NCBI GenBank assembly: GCA_016934675.1 | Contig: JAFGSJ010000008.1 | Coordinates: 1 to 64,000 of the forward strand | Source of the DNA: a bacterium | Lineage (GTDB): Bacteria > CSSED10-310 > JAFGSJ01 | Direction: 5' to 3' | DNA length: 64,000 nt | Part shown: positions 34,132 through 43,116 of the stretch, piece after piece | Layout: each line of letters opens with the position of its first letter | How positions within the stretch are numbered: the stretch's first letter is position 1 | The notes under the pieces: generated by a model | The model's database searches: none | Told to the model about the DNA's origin: nothing | The model's input: only the letters and a program-made list of their open reading frames with translations | Made by a program: the position numbers and the translations under genes

Positions 34132-36186
34132 CTATTCAACATAACCGAGAGCTTTTAAACGTTGTCTCATATGTTCGTCAATGGAGAGCCTTCGATCTTC
34201 CCGGGCCTTATGTAGTCTATCGACAGCCTGATGTATGATTGTATCTAATTTATGTTTCAGCGAGAGGCTTATAGATTGTTTCTCGATATTGTCGAAAAGG
34301 TCTTCTTTTTCACCGGGATCATGTTCAAGATCATACAACTCTTGTCGTTCGAGTTTGTCAGCGTCTGCCACGAGAATTCGTTCATCATTGACACGATCAA
34401 TCAACTCAATACTTTCAATGTATTTGTGTGTATGTGAACGAAAAGCTTTCATCTCAGGTCCCTCCGATGTCGCTTCCGATATTGCCTCCAAATCGTGTTT
34501 GAAGCCTTCACCTTCAAAGAAGGGCAAAAGCGATACGCCCTGAAGGTCTTTCTGATCATATGCTATAGTGCAAAGATTAAGCAGAGTGGGCATGATATCA
34601 ATGGATCGGACTTGAGTGCTGATTTTTTTTCCTGTCCGGTCTAAACCGGGAATACAAAATATAAGCGGGACATGCACGACCTCATCATATACGGTTTTAC
34701 CATGGGCATCATAAAAATTCGCCGGGTCATGATCGGTAAATTCCTCGCCATGATCGCTGGTAATAACCACAATCGTATTTTTCATTAAATCAAGGCTTTG
34801 TAAGGAATTTAATAATTTACCCATATAACGGTCGGTCTCTAGTATTGCTCCCTGGTATAAAAGTTTTGTAATTTCCGGCTTGAAAAGGTCCATTTTGGAC
34901 AATATCCCTCGCTCTGCAGCAATAACTATCCGATCCTTTTCAAAGGGAATAACTGATATACCCATGTAAGGAGAGGCTAGGAAAGAAGCACAGTATTGTT
35001 TCAGTTCCTGAACCTGTCCTGTCGTCAAAACTTCTGGTAAATACTCGAAACCTAGATATGGGGCGTGAACCCGCATGGTATGGAGAAACATAAAAAAAGG
35101 TTGTGACTTATTCTCTTTTAACCACTGTTCGATAAAAGAATGACTCTCAATTAGAGTCGCTTCTCTATACAGGTCAAATCCTTTGCAAAACCCTAGCTTT
35201 CCCCCCATTGTTCCCCCTGAAGTGATAGCTATCGTGCGATAGCCTTGTGTCTTGAAAAACTGAGGGAGTGTGGGAATTGAATCCGAAAGGATCCGATAAG
35301 GTGAACCTTCTCCCGTATTGAATGTGCCAAACTTTGTGTAGGGTTCGTTAACACGATGAAAAGAAGGGATTAATCCCGTGAATATCGACATATGAGATGG
35401 TATTGTCCAGGGAGATTGACTTATTACTTGTGTAAAAAGAGTCCCCTTTTTTGAGACCCAGTCGATATAGGGCGATATTTCTGATCGCTTAAAGCCGTAA
35501 CATCCGAGATGATCAGCACGCAGGGTATCGATTGAGATAAGGATGACATTGAAGTGCTCACCCGGATTTATATTATCCTGACCTGATATAGTTGGACTGG
35601 ATACTACCGCACAGTCATCACGATTATCAGGTTCCCACCATAATTGACAAGGATTTTTATAGCTTCCGAGTAACTCAAAACACAGGCAAATATCCTGCCC
35701 TGCATACGATTTGAGATCAAGTGTGGTGTCAAACCATCTTCGATCACCGATATTCTTTTTGGGATCGATATAACGAGAATACACGATTTCTTCTTCTGCA
35801 CCAGCGATGATCTTTACGGTCAGTTGAAAGCCGTCTCCACGGCCCTGATAACTCTTCTCCAAAGCTCCAAATCCAAATTTCAGAGAGGCTTCAGAAGGGA
35901 CTTTAAAACGGGACTCAATTATCTGGGGAGCGAATAGGATCAGAGCATCTCTGGTTTCAATTCCTATTTGAACTTTTTTTTTGAAAACTCCAGGCAATTC
36001 CGATGGAAACAGCGATAATTGATCAGCATCATAAAGTTGCAAAATATCAGTGATCAGAGCAGTACTGATACTTTTCTTATGGATATTCTGAAAATGTTGT
36101 TTAATATAAAGTGAGGTCAGTATCACGCTGGTGATAATAATAAGGCCAATGAAGTAAATAAATAACTTTCTAAACTTCAGCTTCAT
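34132..36186 (-). CDS. Membrane-anchored sulfatase-like hydrolase (alkaline-phosphatase superfamily)
   Basis: From ATG 36186 (GGAG 6 nt upstream) the protein has 684 residues. Residues 8-27 form one membrane helix. A beta-rich N-domain of about 190 residues of unknown role precedes the sulfatase fold. Motifs include NVILISIDTLRADHLGCYG, nucleophile region SPWTIPSHMSIFTGL (about 257-271), VVITSDHGEEF and the terminal RLKALGYVE. The active site reads TxPSH where formylglycine sulfatases have CxPSR. No Cys is available for conversion, so it is more likely a phosphatase, phosphoethanolamine-type transferase or other sulfatase relative. It stands alone on its strand. Confidence 0.8.
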   Translation of the reverse strand: MKLKFRKLFIYFIGLIIITSVILTSLYIKQHFQNIHKKSISTALITDILQLYDADQLSLFPSELPGVFKKKVQIGIETRDALILFAPQIIESRFKVPSEASLKFGFGALEKSYQGRGDGFQLTVKIIAGAEEEIVYSRYIDPKKNIGDRRWFDTTLDLKSYAGQDICLCFELLGSYKNPCQLWWEPDNRDDCAVVSSPTISGQDNINPGEHFNVILISIDTLRADHLGCYGFKRSEISPYIDWVSKKGTLFTQVISQSPWTIPSHMSIFTGLIPSFHRVNEPYTKFGTFNTGEGSPYRILSDSIPTLPQFFKTQGYRTIAITSGGTMGGKLGFCKGFDLYREATLIESHSFIEQWLKENKSQPFFMFLHTMRVHAPYLGFEYLPEVLTTGQVQELKQYCASFLASPYMGISVIPFEKDRIVIAAERGILSKMDLFKPEITKLLYQGAILETDRYMGKLLNSLQSLDLMKNTIVVITSDHGEEFTDHDPANFYDAHGKTVYDEVVHVPLIFCIPGLDRTGKKISTQVRSIDIMPTLLNLCTIAYDQKDLQGVSLLPFFEGEGFKHDLEAISEATSEGPEMKAFRSHTHKYIESIELIDRVNDERILVADADKLERQELYDLEHDPGEKEDLFDNIEKQSISLSLKHKLDTIIHQAVDRLHKAREDRRLSIDEHMRQRLKALGYVE

Positions 36187-36509
36187 ACCATCTCCGCTTT
36201 TACCTCTCAATCCCTATTGTACACAAGACTTCTGTTCAATATGGGTCTCGTTGATCCGAGTTACTCTGTCAATTTTTTCAAAGCGATGTGTGAGCTAATT
36301 ATGCACAAAATTCATATCATATAAGATACATATCATACTGCATTATTCGGAATAACGCAATCCTGTTGGAGAATGCACACCATCCCAGGATGATGTGCAT
36401 TGAGCTTTCAATAGTGAGATCCTAATAAGTAGGGAGCATACATTCATGGAAACAGGAAGAAGATTCCATCGAAGGTAGTCGGATTATTTTACTAGAGGAG
36501 CGTAACCAT
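36187..36509. other. Divergent region between sulfatase-like gene and tex
   Basis: Non-coding DNA of 323 bases. Apart from the hairpin at 36372-36401 I see A/T-rich sequence with TATCATATAAGATACATATCAT (split as 36318-36339) and no clear -35 elements. Confidence 0.45.
36372..36401 (+). other. Hairpin in the tex leader
   Basis: AATGCACACCATC (36372-36384) pairs with GATGATGTGCATT (36389-36401), 12 of 13, with a CCAG loop. It lies about 110 nt upstream of tex. No T run follows, so it is a leader structure or operator rather than a terminator. Confidence 0.6.
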
Positions 36510-38687
36510 ATGTTTGATATAGCGGGTATCATTGCCGGGGAATTGGGGGTCAAGCCGCACCAGACCGCGGCTTCGATCAAATTGATGGATGAGGGAGCGA
36601 CCGTGCCGTTCATTGCCCGGTATCGCAAGGAAGTGACCGGGGGGCTGGATGATACCCAATTACGGACCTTGGCCGAACGACTCGAATATTTGCGGGAATT
36701 GGAGGAACGACGCCAGGTCATTCTGGCCAGCATCAAGGAACAGGGCAAGCTGACTCCAGAGCTGGAGCAGGCGATCAATGAAGCGGAAACCAAGGTCCGG
36801 CTCGAGGACCTGTATCTGCCTTATCGTCCTAAACGCAAGACCAAGGCGAGTCTGGCCCGCGAGGCCGGCATTGGACCCTTGGCGGAAAGCCTGTGGCACG
36901 ATCCGACCCAGGAACCAAATCAGGCAGCGGCCGCATATCTCAATCCGGATAAAGGCTATCTTGATCCTGCCAGTGTTCTTGAAGGTGCTCAAGCCATCCT
37001 GATGGAGACTTTTTCGGAAGACGCCGAACTGGTCGGACAATTGCGGGATTACGTCTGGATGCATGGACAGATGCGGTCCCGTGTTATCGAAGGTGAAGAA
37101 TTACGTGGAGCCAAATTTGCCGACTATTTTGATTATACCGAACCCATGGCGGACATACCCTCACATCGCATATTGGCCCTGTTACGCGGTCGAAAGGAAA
37201 AAATCCTGCAGGTCAAGTTGGAAATAATCGTTCCGGAAAATGAAAATCGAGCCCAATATTCGGAACCGGAGCAGTTGATTGCCCGTCATTTCGGCATCGA
37301 AGATCGGGGGCGTCCTGCCGACAATTGGTTGCGAGACACTGTCCATGCGGCCTGGAAGATCAAAATTTTTACCCATCTCGAAACCGAATTGATGGTCAAG
37401 CTGAAAAAAGCAGCCGAGGATGAAGCCATTAAAGTGTTCGCCATCAACTTGAAGGACTTGCTCATGGCCGCACCCGCAGGATATAAAGCCATTATCGGCC
37501 TCGATCCAGGGCTACGGACCGGAGTCAAGGCGGCGGTCATCGATCGGACCGGTAAACTTGTCGATGTGGCCACCATATATCCCCATCCTCCCCACAACAA
37601 ATGGACTGAAGCCATCGAAACGATTGCTGATCTGGCCCGCAAACACGCGGTCAGTCTGATCAGTATCGGGAATGGCACCGCTTCACGTGAGACCGAGAAA
37701 CTTGTTCTCGAATTGATCCAGAAATATAATAAGCTGACCTTGACTCGAGTCGTCGTTTCCGAAGCCGGTGCCTCGGTGTATTCAGCTTCGGAAGTGGCCG
37801 CCGCCGAGTTTCCCGGGCTCGATGTCTCCCTGCGGGGAGCAGTTTCGATTGCCCGCAGATTGCAGGACCCTCTGGCAGAATTGGTCAAGATCGATCCCAA
37901 AGCAATCGGCGTCGGTCAATACCAACACGATGTCGATCAGAAAAACCTGGCCCGCAGCCTCGATGCCATTGTCGAGGATTGCGTCAATGCAGTTGGAGTC
38001 GAGGTGAATACCGCCTCGGTCCAATTATTGAGCCGTGTCTCGGGTCTGAACGAGAGAATTGCCCAGAATGTGGTCCAGTTTCGCGATGATAACGGCCCGT
38101 TTCAATGCCGCGAGGACCTGAGAAAAGTGGCCCGCTTCGGTCAGAAAACCTTCGAACAGGCAGCCGGCTTCCTCCGCATCACAAACGGCACGAATCCACT
38201 CGATTGCACCTCGGTCCACCCTGAAGCATATCCGTTGGTCTCAACCATACTCGAGCGGCACCAGATGACGATTATGACAGTTATGGGTAATTCAGCTTTC
38301 TTGAAAAAACTGGACCCACGCATATATACCGATGAACACTTCGGTCTCCCCACGGTCAAAGATATCATTTCCGAGCTCGATAAACCGGGACGCGATCCAC
38401 GTCCCGAGTTTAAAACAGCCTCTTTTAACGAACAAGTTACCACCATCACCGATGTCAAGGCCGGCATGAGACTCGAAGGTGTGGTAACCAATGTGACCAA
38501 ATTCGGGGCATTTGTCGATATCGGTGTTCATCAGGATGGCCTGGTCCATATTTCCCAACTGGCTGACCGCTTCGTCAAGGACCCGCGGGAAGTGGTCAAA
38601 ACCGGTGATATCGTCACCACAACCGTAGTCGATGTGGACCTTGACCGTAAACGGATATCGCTCAGCCTGAAAAAACAACTGCATTAG
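36510..38687 (+). CDS. tex: Tex (S1 RNA-binding accessory transcription factor)
   Basis: A 725-residue protein of the Tex/Spt6 family. Conserved blocks: GATVPFIARYRKEVTGGLDD near the start, LEDLYLPYRPKRKTKASLAREAG, the YqgF-like region AIIGLDPGLRTGVKAAVID, helix-hairpin-helix part NASVQLLSRVSGL-like and FQCREDLRKVARFG. The C-terminal S1 domain is GMRLEGVVTNVTKFGAFVDIGVHQDGLVHISQLADRFV (split here by description, about 650-720). GAGGAG lies 9 nt before ATG. It is a nucleic-acid binding protein affecting transcription and stress tolerance; it is probably a monocistronic gene. Confidence 0.96.
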   Translation: MFDIAGIIAGELGVKPHQTAASIKLMDEGATVPFIARYRKEVTGGLDDTQLRTLAERLEYLRELEERRQVILASIKEQGKLTPELEQAINEAETKVRLEDLYLPYRPKRKTKASLAREAGIGPLAESLWHDPTQEPNQAAAAYLNPDKGYLDPASVLEGAQAILMETFSEDAELVGQLRDYVWMHGQMRSRVIEGEELRGAKFADYFDYTEPMADIPSHRILALLRGRKEKILQVKLEIIVPENENRAQYSEPEQLIARHFGIEDRGRPADNWLRDTVHAAWKIKIFTHLETELMVKLKKAAEDEAIKVFAINLKDLLMAAPAGYKAIIGLDPGLRTGVKAAVIDRTGKLVDVATIYPHPPHNKWTEAIETIADLARKHAVSLISIGNGTASRETEKLVLELIQKYNKLTLTRVVVSEAGASVYSASEVAAAEFPGLDVSLRGAVSIARRLQDPLAELVKIDPKAIGVGQYQHDVDQKNLARSLDAIVEDCVNAVGVEVNTASVQLLSRVSGLNERIAQNVVQFRDDNGPFQCREDLRKVARFGQKTFEQAAGFLRITNGTNPLDCTSVHPEAYPLVSTILERHQMTIMTVMGNSAFLKKLDPRIYTDEHFGLPTVKDIISELDKPGRDPRPEFKTASFNEQVTTITDVKAGMRLEGVVTNVTKFGAFVDIGVHQDGLVHISQLADRFVKDPREVVKTGDIVTTTVVDVDLDRKRISLSLKKQLH

Positions 38688-38793
38688 TATATATTCTCAG
38701 AGTATGGCATGATGACAGGGAACGGTTCGTTTTTTAAAATCCGGTGGAACTCATGAATACCATGGTCCGCATCGGTCTTATGGTCCTTTAAGG

Positions 38794-39226
38794 ATGGCTG
38801 CTTTTCTGGTTGATAACGAACGGAATAAAGAGGTATTCTTGGTCCCTGAACAGGGCCTCTCAGTCATCTCTGATATCGATGATACTGTCAAAGTCAGCAA
38901 TGTCCTCGATTCGCATCGAATGCTCCAGGCCACATTCCTCGAAGAATTCCAGGTCGTCTCGGGTATGCCTCAACTCTTTCAATGCCTGCATGCTCGTGGA
39001 ACGACTTTCCACTATGTCTCAGGCAGTCCCTGGCAATTGTACCAACCTCTGCTCGACTTTTTTCAAAGCAGCGGTCTCCCTGCTGGCAGTGTTCAACTCA
39101 AACATTTCACAAACCAGATATAAAGATATTTCACAAACCACTGAAAATTATTTCTTTTGCCTGTTCCAGAACCCAGATGAACTGGAAAAACTCATTTCTT
39201 TTCTGGATAACCTCGAACAGCGTTGA
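38794..39226 (+). pseudogene. Decayed App1/DUF2183-type phosphatase
   Basis: The frame from 38794 has the App1 phosphatidate-phosphatase catalytic segment: VISDIDDTVKVSNVLD (HAD-like DxDxT), GMPQLFQCLHARG and FHYVSGSPWQLYQPLLDFF. It starts just before this motif, without the usual N-terminal domain, and stops after LKHFTNQI at 39123. A continuation like YFFCLFQNPDELEKLISFLDNLEQR appears in another frame ending at 39226, and the conserved region after it is missing. This reads as an N-truncated, frameshifted remnant. An alternative is a sequencing error for the shift, but that does not explain the missing ends. Confidence 0.65.
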
Positions 39227-39424
39227 TTCAGCGAGCAGCCTGTGAACCTGTGTCCTCGAAATCGTGCTTCAGCCCGAGTCAACACCTTTGGATCGAAATC
39301 AGAAAAACATATGTTCCTCATACAGGGAGATAAGACAAATCATCAACACAACTCGTCTCGAAAGGGATTCTGTCATCATCGACCATTCGAGATACTCAGG
39401 TTGTTGTCCTGTTTATTTTTCAGA

Positions 39425-39832
39425 TCATGCCTGTTTATTGTGTATGGCTAAAGCCAACTCATCGACTGCCTTCAATAATTGGACATCATCAAAGGGTTTG
39501 GGAAAATAATAATTTGCTTTAAACGTTAAACCTCGCTTGATGTCAACTGGTGAGTCCTTGACGGTCAGTAAAATGAAAGGTAATTCCTCTGTTTCCGGGT
39601 TGGCTCTGATCTCGACCAGTAATTGGAAACCATTCATGATCGGCATCATCACATCCGAGATGACCAGGTCTGGTTTCTCCATTCTGACCATGTCCAGGGC
39701 TTCCTTGCCATTACTGGCCGTTATTATGGTGTGAGCCCGATCCTCAAGAATATCAATCAGGAGAGATAATATGAATTTCTCATCATCCACCAGTAATATT
39801 TTATTGACCTTAATTCTTTCTTCTGACGTCAT
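39425..39832 (-). CDS. Single-domain response regulator (CheY-like)
   Basis: A 135-residue receiver without output domain: KILLVDDEKFILS, phospho-Asp in LVISDVMMPIMNG, ILLTVKD and YYFPKPFD. The Thr/Lys switch residues are present. ATG 39832 has GAGAGG 8 nt upstream; GTG codons just before it are less likely. It stands alone; its kinase could be elsewhere, for example a hybrid like the one at 12864. Confidence 0.9.
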   Translation of the reverse strand: MTSEERIKVNKILLVDDEKFILSLLIDILEDRAHTIITASNGKEALDMVRMEKPDLVISDVMMPIMNGFQLLVEIRANPETEELPFILLTVKDSPVDIKRGLTFKANYYFPKPFDDVQLLKAVDELALAIHNKQA

Positions 39833-39960
39833 GACCACCACCTCTCACACGGAACTAGCACATGCCCTCCTGTTCCCTACTGTAATCCACTCTTGTGTGA
39901 TTTACAATTGATTGGAACTTCATACCCCTTATAAAATGAGTCTGTTTTTCCCAAAAACAT

Positions 39961-40818
39961 TTATTGTTCCTTTTGGTCTCGCGAGACGAATCTGCGGCAA
40001 TGGTCCGCTGTGAAGCTCGACCACTCAGGCGTTCTCAAGAACGGATTGAATTCAAGCTCAAACCAGGGCGAATAGATCGAACCCGGGTTCTTCAGGATAT
40101 GAAACTCCTGGGAAGGCATATAGCTCTGACCGAGCAGTACTAAGCGTTTTCCCCTCGTGTCCCGAGCCAAATCGAGGACAATGACGGCATGACCGGGACT
40201 GGTCCCGCTCCCAGGCTCCACTATGATATCTCCTATTGTCACTTCCTCAGTTCTAATGACCAGAAAATCACGACTTAATGAACTGGTCCCCGCATATTCC
40301 ATCACTTTGTCCAGATATTGAAGGAATATGGCTCGACCCGTGCCTGGTGGACTGCTCTGTTGCCACGTAACATGAGCACCTTGGACCCGTGGTCGCCATC
40401 CCTTCGACCACTTTTTCCAGGAACAATGATCGCCACTCGTAAAACGAAACGAAATTTCATCGAACCTTCCGTTCGACCAGAGGTATTCGGCCCATAATCG
40501 AATGATCGCATCGGCACATTGCTGAAATCTAAGGACATCAATATCTACAACACGCTCATGAACATCTTGACGATCTTTTAAGACACCTTGATCGATCGGA
40601 TACAGATAAACAGGGGCCCCAACCGGTTTCAAGGGTAAATGTCTCAACCACGAGCCAAAACTGCCTTCTTTGATCTGCTCCCTGCTAAAACCCAATGGAC
40701 TTACAATTTGATCGAGTAAAACCGAAGTGGGCTCATGCTCGAGCCAGCAGTATTCTCCAGCATTCAGATTGGGCATAGCTAAAAAAAGGAAAGATATAAC
40801 AGCCAGAATTGCTCTCAT
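39961..40818 (-). CDS. DUF4846 family exported protein
   Basis: A 285-residue protein with signal peptide MRAILAVISFLFLAMPNLNA before GEYCWLEHE. It matches the DUF4846 pattern: GSFGSWLRHLPLKPVGAPVYLY, VDIDVLRFQQCADAIIRLWAEYLW, ISFRFTSGDHCSWKKWSKGWRP, YAGTSSL, GDIIVEPGSGTSPGHAVIVLDLA, and LLGQSYMPSQEFHILKNPGSIYSPWFE. The family is exported, with no known activity. I start at ATG 40818 because it gives a compact signal peptide; ATG codons at about 40869 are alternatives. It follows the FAD paralog 2 gene on the same strand. Confidence 0.8.
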   Translation of the reverse strand: MRAILAVISFLFLAMPNLNAGEYCWLEHEPTSVLLDQIVSPLGFSREQIKEGSFGSWLRHLPLKPVGAPVYLYPIDQGVLKDRQDVHERVVDIDVLRFQQCADAIIRLWAEYLWSNGRFDEISFRFTSGDHCSWKKWSKGWRPRVQGAHVTWQQSSPPGTGRAIFLQYLDKVMEYAGTSSLSRDFLVIRTEEVTIGDIIVEPGSGTSPGHAVIVLDLARDTRGKRLVLLGQSYMPSQEFHILKNPGSIYSPWFELEFNPFLRTPEWSSFTADHCRRFVSRDQKEQ

Positions 40819-40939
40819 CAGAGTGACTCGAAAACACCGAGTACAATAATCAGAACATCTTCTCATCATCTCACAACTACCCACCCTTCTCACTCTCCCC
40901 TCTCCACTCCCACTCGTCTTGTCTCTCCATCCCTTCCAT
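40819..40939 (-). other. Polypurine spacer
   Basis: Read on the minus strand the spacer between the FAD gene and the DUF4846 gene is almost pure A/G from about 40939 to 40865, with several GGAG/GGGAG words. It may load ribosomes or form an unusual structure; no promoter is clear. Confidence 0.45.
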
Positions 40940-42244
40940 TCAACCATTAAGGTACGAGTTGACCAGCTGGGCGCATTGCTGGCCTTGTTGGACCGAGACA
41001 TTGAGACCACGTTCAGGGTAACTGGTCATCATTCCTCCAATAAACAGGCCTGGCCAGGGGGTATCATGGTCTAGTTTAGTATCAAGGTAGTTGATAGTGT
41101 AAATGGGACCGACAGCCGCAGCCCTCGAAATACGCCACCACAATATATCGTTGGGATTCAAGCCAAATTCTGTTTCAAGCCCGATTTGAAAAGTGTGAAT
41201 TAGTTCTGGATCAGGCATGCGATAGAGTGGCCCCATTTCATTTTCCTGATACGAAGCCGCATAGAGTAGATGTTCACCAGCATAGTTATCACAGGAATGA
41301 AAATGGGTATGTTCGATAAGCAGGGCAAAGGGGAGTGAATCTGAACGGATATTTAACCAGTATGTTTTCAGGAGCGGTTTTTTGAGACCGATCAGGGCAC
41401 AAATAACACTCTGACTATGATTTTTTTCGAGTTTGAGTCTGTACGATTCCGGGAAGATAGCCAGTTGGTCCAGGATTGAAGGGGCAACCGTCGAAACAAG
41501 GCATCGAGTTTTCCAGGTTGCGTTTTGGGATTGGACTGTAAAAGTCTCATCAGCATTTCGTTTGATATTGATTACTTTTTCTGAACACTTGACTTGTCCG
41601 GTTTCATTGATTGTATGAACGAGCTTGGTGATGAGAGTCTCGAAGCCGTGTTTGAAATAGCCCAGTTCCTCACCCTTGAGCTTACGGTTCGAGCGTAATT
41701 TGAGTCGAGCACAGAGCCAGGCTGCCGAGATGCTGTCTGCAGCACTTCCGAACTTGCTTTTGAGGAGTGGAGCGAAAAAATTCTCGTAGACACTTTGATT
41801 AGTGTTCTGGAGGAGCCAATCGCGAGCGGTTATCCGGTCCAGATGTCGGAAATCCTTGGTCCGCTTAATCATCAGCATAGCTTTAGCCAGAAAAAATTTA
41901 TCGATCAGCGACAAGCCGCGAAACATAAGGATTTCACGAGGTGTATCAAGATTATACACATGACCCTGATGATAATAGCCGGTCGAGGCCTTTTTCCAGA
42001 CCAAGTCATGATTGAGTTCGAGTTGTTCGATCAGTTCGAGCAGGTTTTGGTCATAAGAAAAAAAATGATGATAATATTTCTCGATAGTATACTGGTCAAA
42101 CTGATAGGAAGCGAGCAAGCCCCCCGGTTTATTATCCGCATCGAGAACGACAACATCGTGTTGTTGTCCGACCAAAGAAAGAGCACAGGCCAAACCGGTC
42201 ATTCCCGCACCAATAATAACGCAATCATGTAATTGTTCAGACAT
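40940..42244 (-). CDS. FAD-dependent oxidoreductase (paralog 2)
   Basis: A 434-residue flavoprotein with FAD site CVIIGAGMTGLACALSLVGQQHDVVVLDAD..PGGLL. The family markers IEKYYHHFF, ISAAWLCARLKLRSN and TYWLNIRSDSLPFALLIEHTHF follow, and the C-terminal FAD contact is GLFIGGMMTSYPERGLNVSVQQG. It parallels the gene at 27044-28369 in length and motif order and is probably a divergent copy with another substrate. ATG 42244 is taken as start; an upstream TTG at 42295 would add 17 residues before the FAD site. Neighbour: DUF4846 gene downstream. Confidence 0.82.
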   Translation of the reverse strand: MSEQLHDCVIIGAGMTGLACALSLVGQQHDVVVLDADNKPGGLLASYQFDQYTIEKYYHHFFSYDQNLLELIEQLELNHDLVWKKASTGYYHQGHVYNLDTPREILMFRGLSLIDKFFLAKAMLMIKRTKDFRHLDRITARDWLLQNTNQSVYENFFAPLLKSKFGSAADSISAAWLCARLKLRSNRKLKGEELGYFKHGFETLITKLVHTINETGQVKCSEKVINIKRNADETFTVQSQNATWKTRCLVSTVAPSILDQLAIFPESYRLKLEKNHSQSVICALIGLKKPLLKTYWLNIRSDSLPFALLIEHTHFHSCDNYAGEHLLYAASYQENEMGPLYRMPDPELIHTFQIGLETEFGLNPNDILWWRISRAAAVGPIYTINYLDTKLDHDTPWPGLFIGGMMTSYPERGLNVSVQQGQQCAQLVNSYLNG

Positions 42245-42379
42245 GTGAAGAGTCAATCCGATCTGCTTGCAAACCGAGTTAACCGAGGAAGACAATTACT
42301 ATTTCATCCTCGATCAAGCACTTTGTGCTCCTTCATCTTCTTGAAAAAAGGCACTACCACGATTTGTGCTCTTCAAATG

Positions 42380-42419
42380 AAAAAAAAGACCTCCACACTT
42401 TCTATCACTGGAGGTCTTT
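42380..42419 (-). terminator. Terminator of the ferredoxin gene
   Basis: Read on the minus strand AAAGACCTCC (42419-42410) pairs with GGAGGTCTTT (42394-42385) around a 15-nt loop and is followed by T through 42380. It lies 90 nt beyond the ferredoxin stop. Confidence 0.8.
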
Positions 42420-42508
42420 ATTTTGGAGAACGTTGAAACACAAAATTTCGGGAGTCTCGAATTGGACTCCGTCGTAAAACATGAGTCGATCGTAGAATCC
42501 TGTTCAGG

Positions 42509-42757
42509 TTATTCACCGTGGATTTTCTTTTTCTTCTCGGCTAATTCTTCCGGCGTTTCCTGATGGTCTTCATCAGGAACGCAGCAATCGACGGGGCAGA
42601 CTTCAGCGCATTGTGGTTCGTCAAAAAAACCGATACATTCGGTGCACAGATCGGGATCGATAACAAAACAGTCCTCACCTTCAGTGATTGCTTCATTGGG
42701 GCATTCTGGTTCACAAACCCCACAACTGATACATTCTTCAGTAATTTTAAGGGCCAT
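42509..42757 (-). CDS. 2[4Fe-4S] ferredoxin (YfhL-like)
   Basis: An 82-residue electron carrier. First cluster ligands CISCGVCEPECP (C9, C12, C15, C19); second CTEC...CAEVCP (C38, C41, C50, C54), with the eight-residue insertion after the second Cys typical of the YfhL/Alvin type. An acidic and basic tail follows. AGAGGA precedes ATG. It has its own promoter and terminator. It is divergent from a radical SAM gene 359 nt away, a possible electron client, but this is only context. Confidence 0.95.
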   Translation of the reverse strand: MALKITEECISCGVCEPECPNEAITEGEDCFVIDPDLCTECIGFFDEPQCAEVCPVDCCVPDEDHQETPEELAEKKKKIHGE

Positions 42758-43116
42758 TTTTTTTCCTCTTTCTTTTGCGATCCCGGAAAACAGAGCTCCC
42801 GGAAAACGCTCAGTTAAAAGTTCAAGTAACGATAAACACAGAGCACAACGACATATTTTCCAATTATCATAGTATTAACCGGTTTAAACGCATTGATATT
42901 TCTTTTTTACCAAATTTCAAGGTCTGATAAAAAAAAAATAAGGGCAAGTAAAAAAAAAGGCCTCGAACAAGTAAAGAAGGGCAAAGAAAGGACATTGAAC
43001 TGATCAAAAAAACGGCCACGGAAGTTGACTGTCCCGAGTAGTATCATCTATTACTATCATCGGTGATCAAACATGAAAGCTGCAATTTCTGGTAAAAGGA
43101 AGAGATGGGTTAGAGA
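42758..43116. other. Divergent region ferredoxin / radical SAM
   Basis: About 360 bases, very A-rich on the plus strand (several A8-A10 runs). It contains the minus promoter at 42893-42920. On the plus strand TTGACT (43025-43030) is followed by repeated TATCATC words, a weak promoter candidate. Confidence 0.5.
42893..42920 (-). promoter_or_regulatory. Promoter of the ferredoxin gene
   Basis: On the minus strand TTGAAA (42920-42915) and TATCAA (42898-42893), 16-nt spacer, about 135 nt before ATG. Confidence 0.5.
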
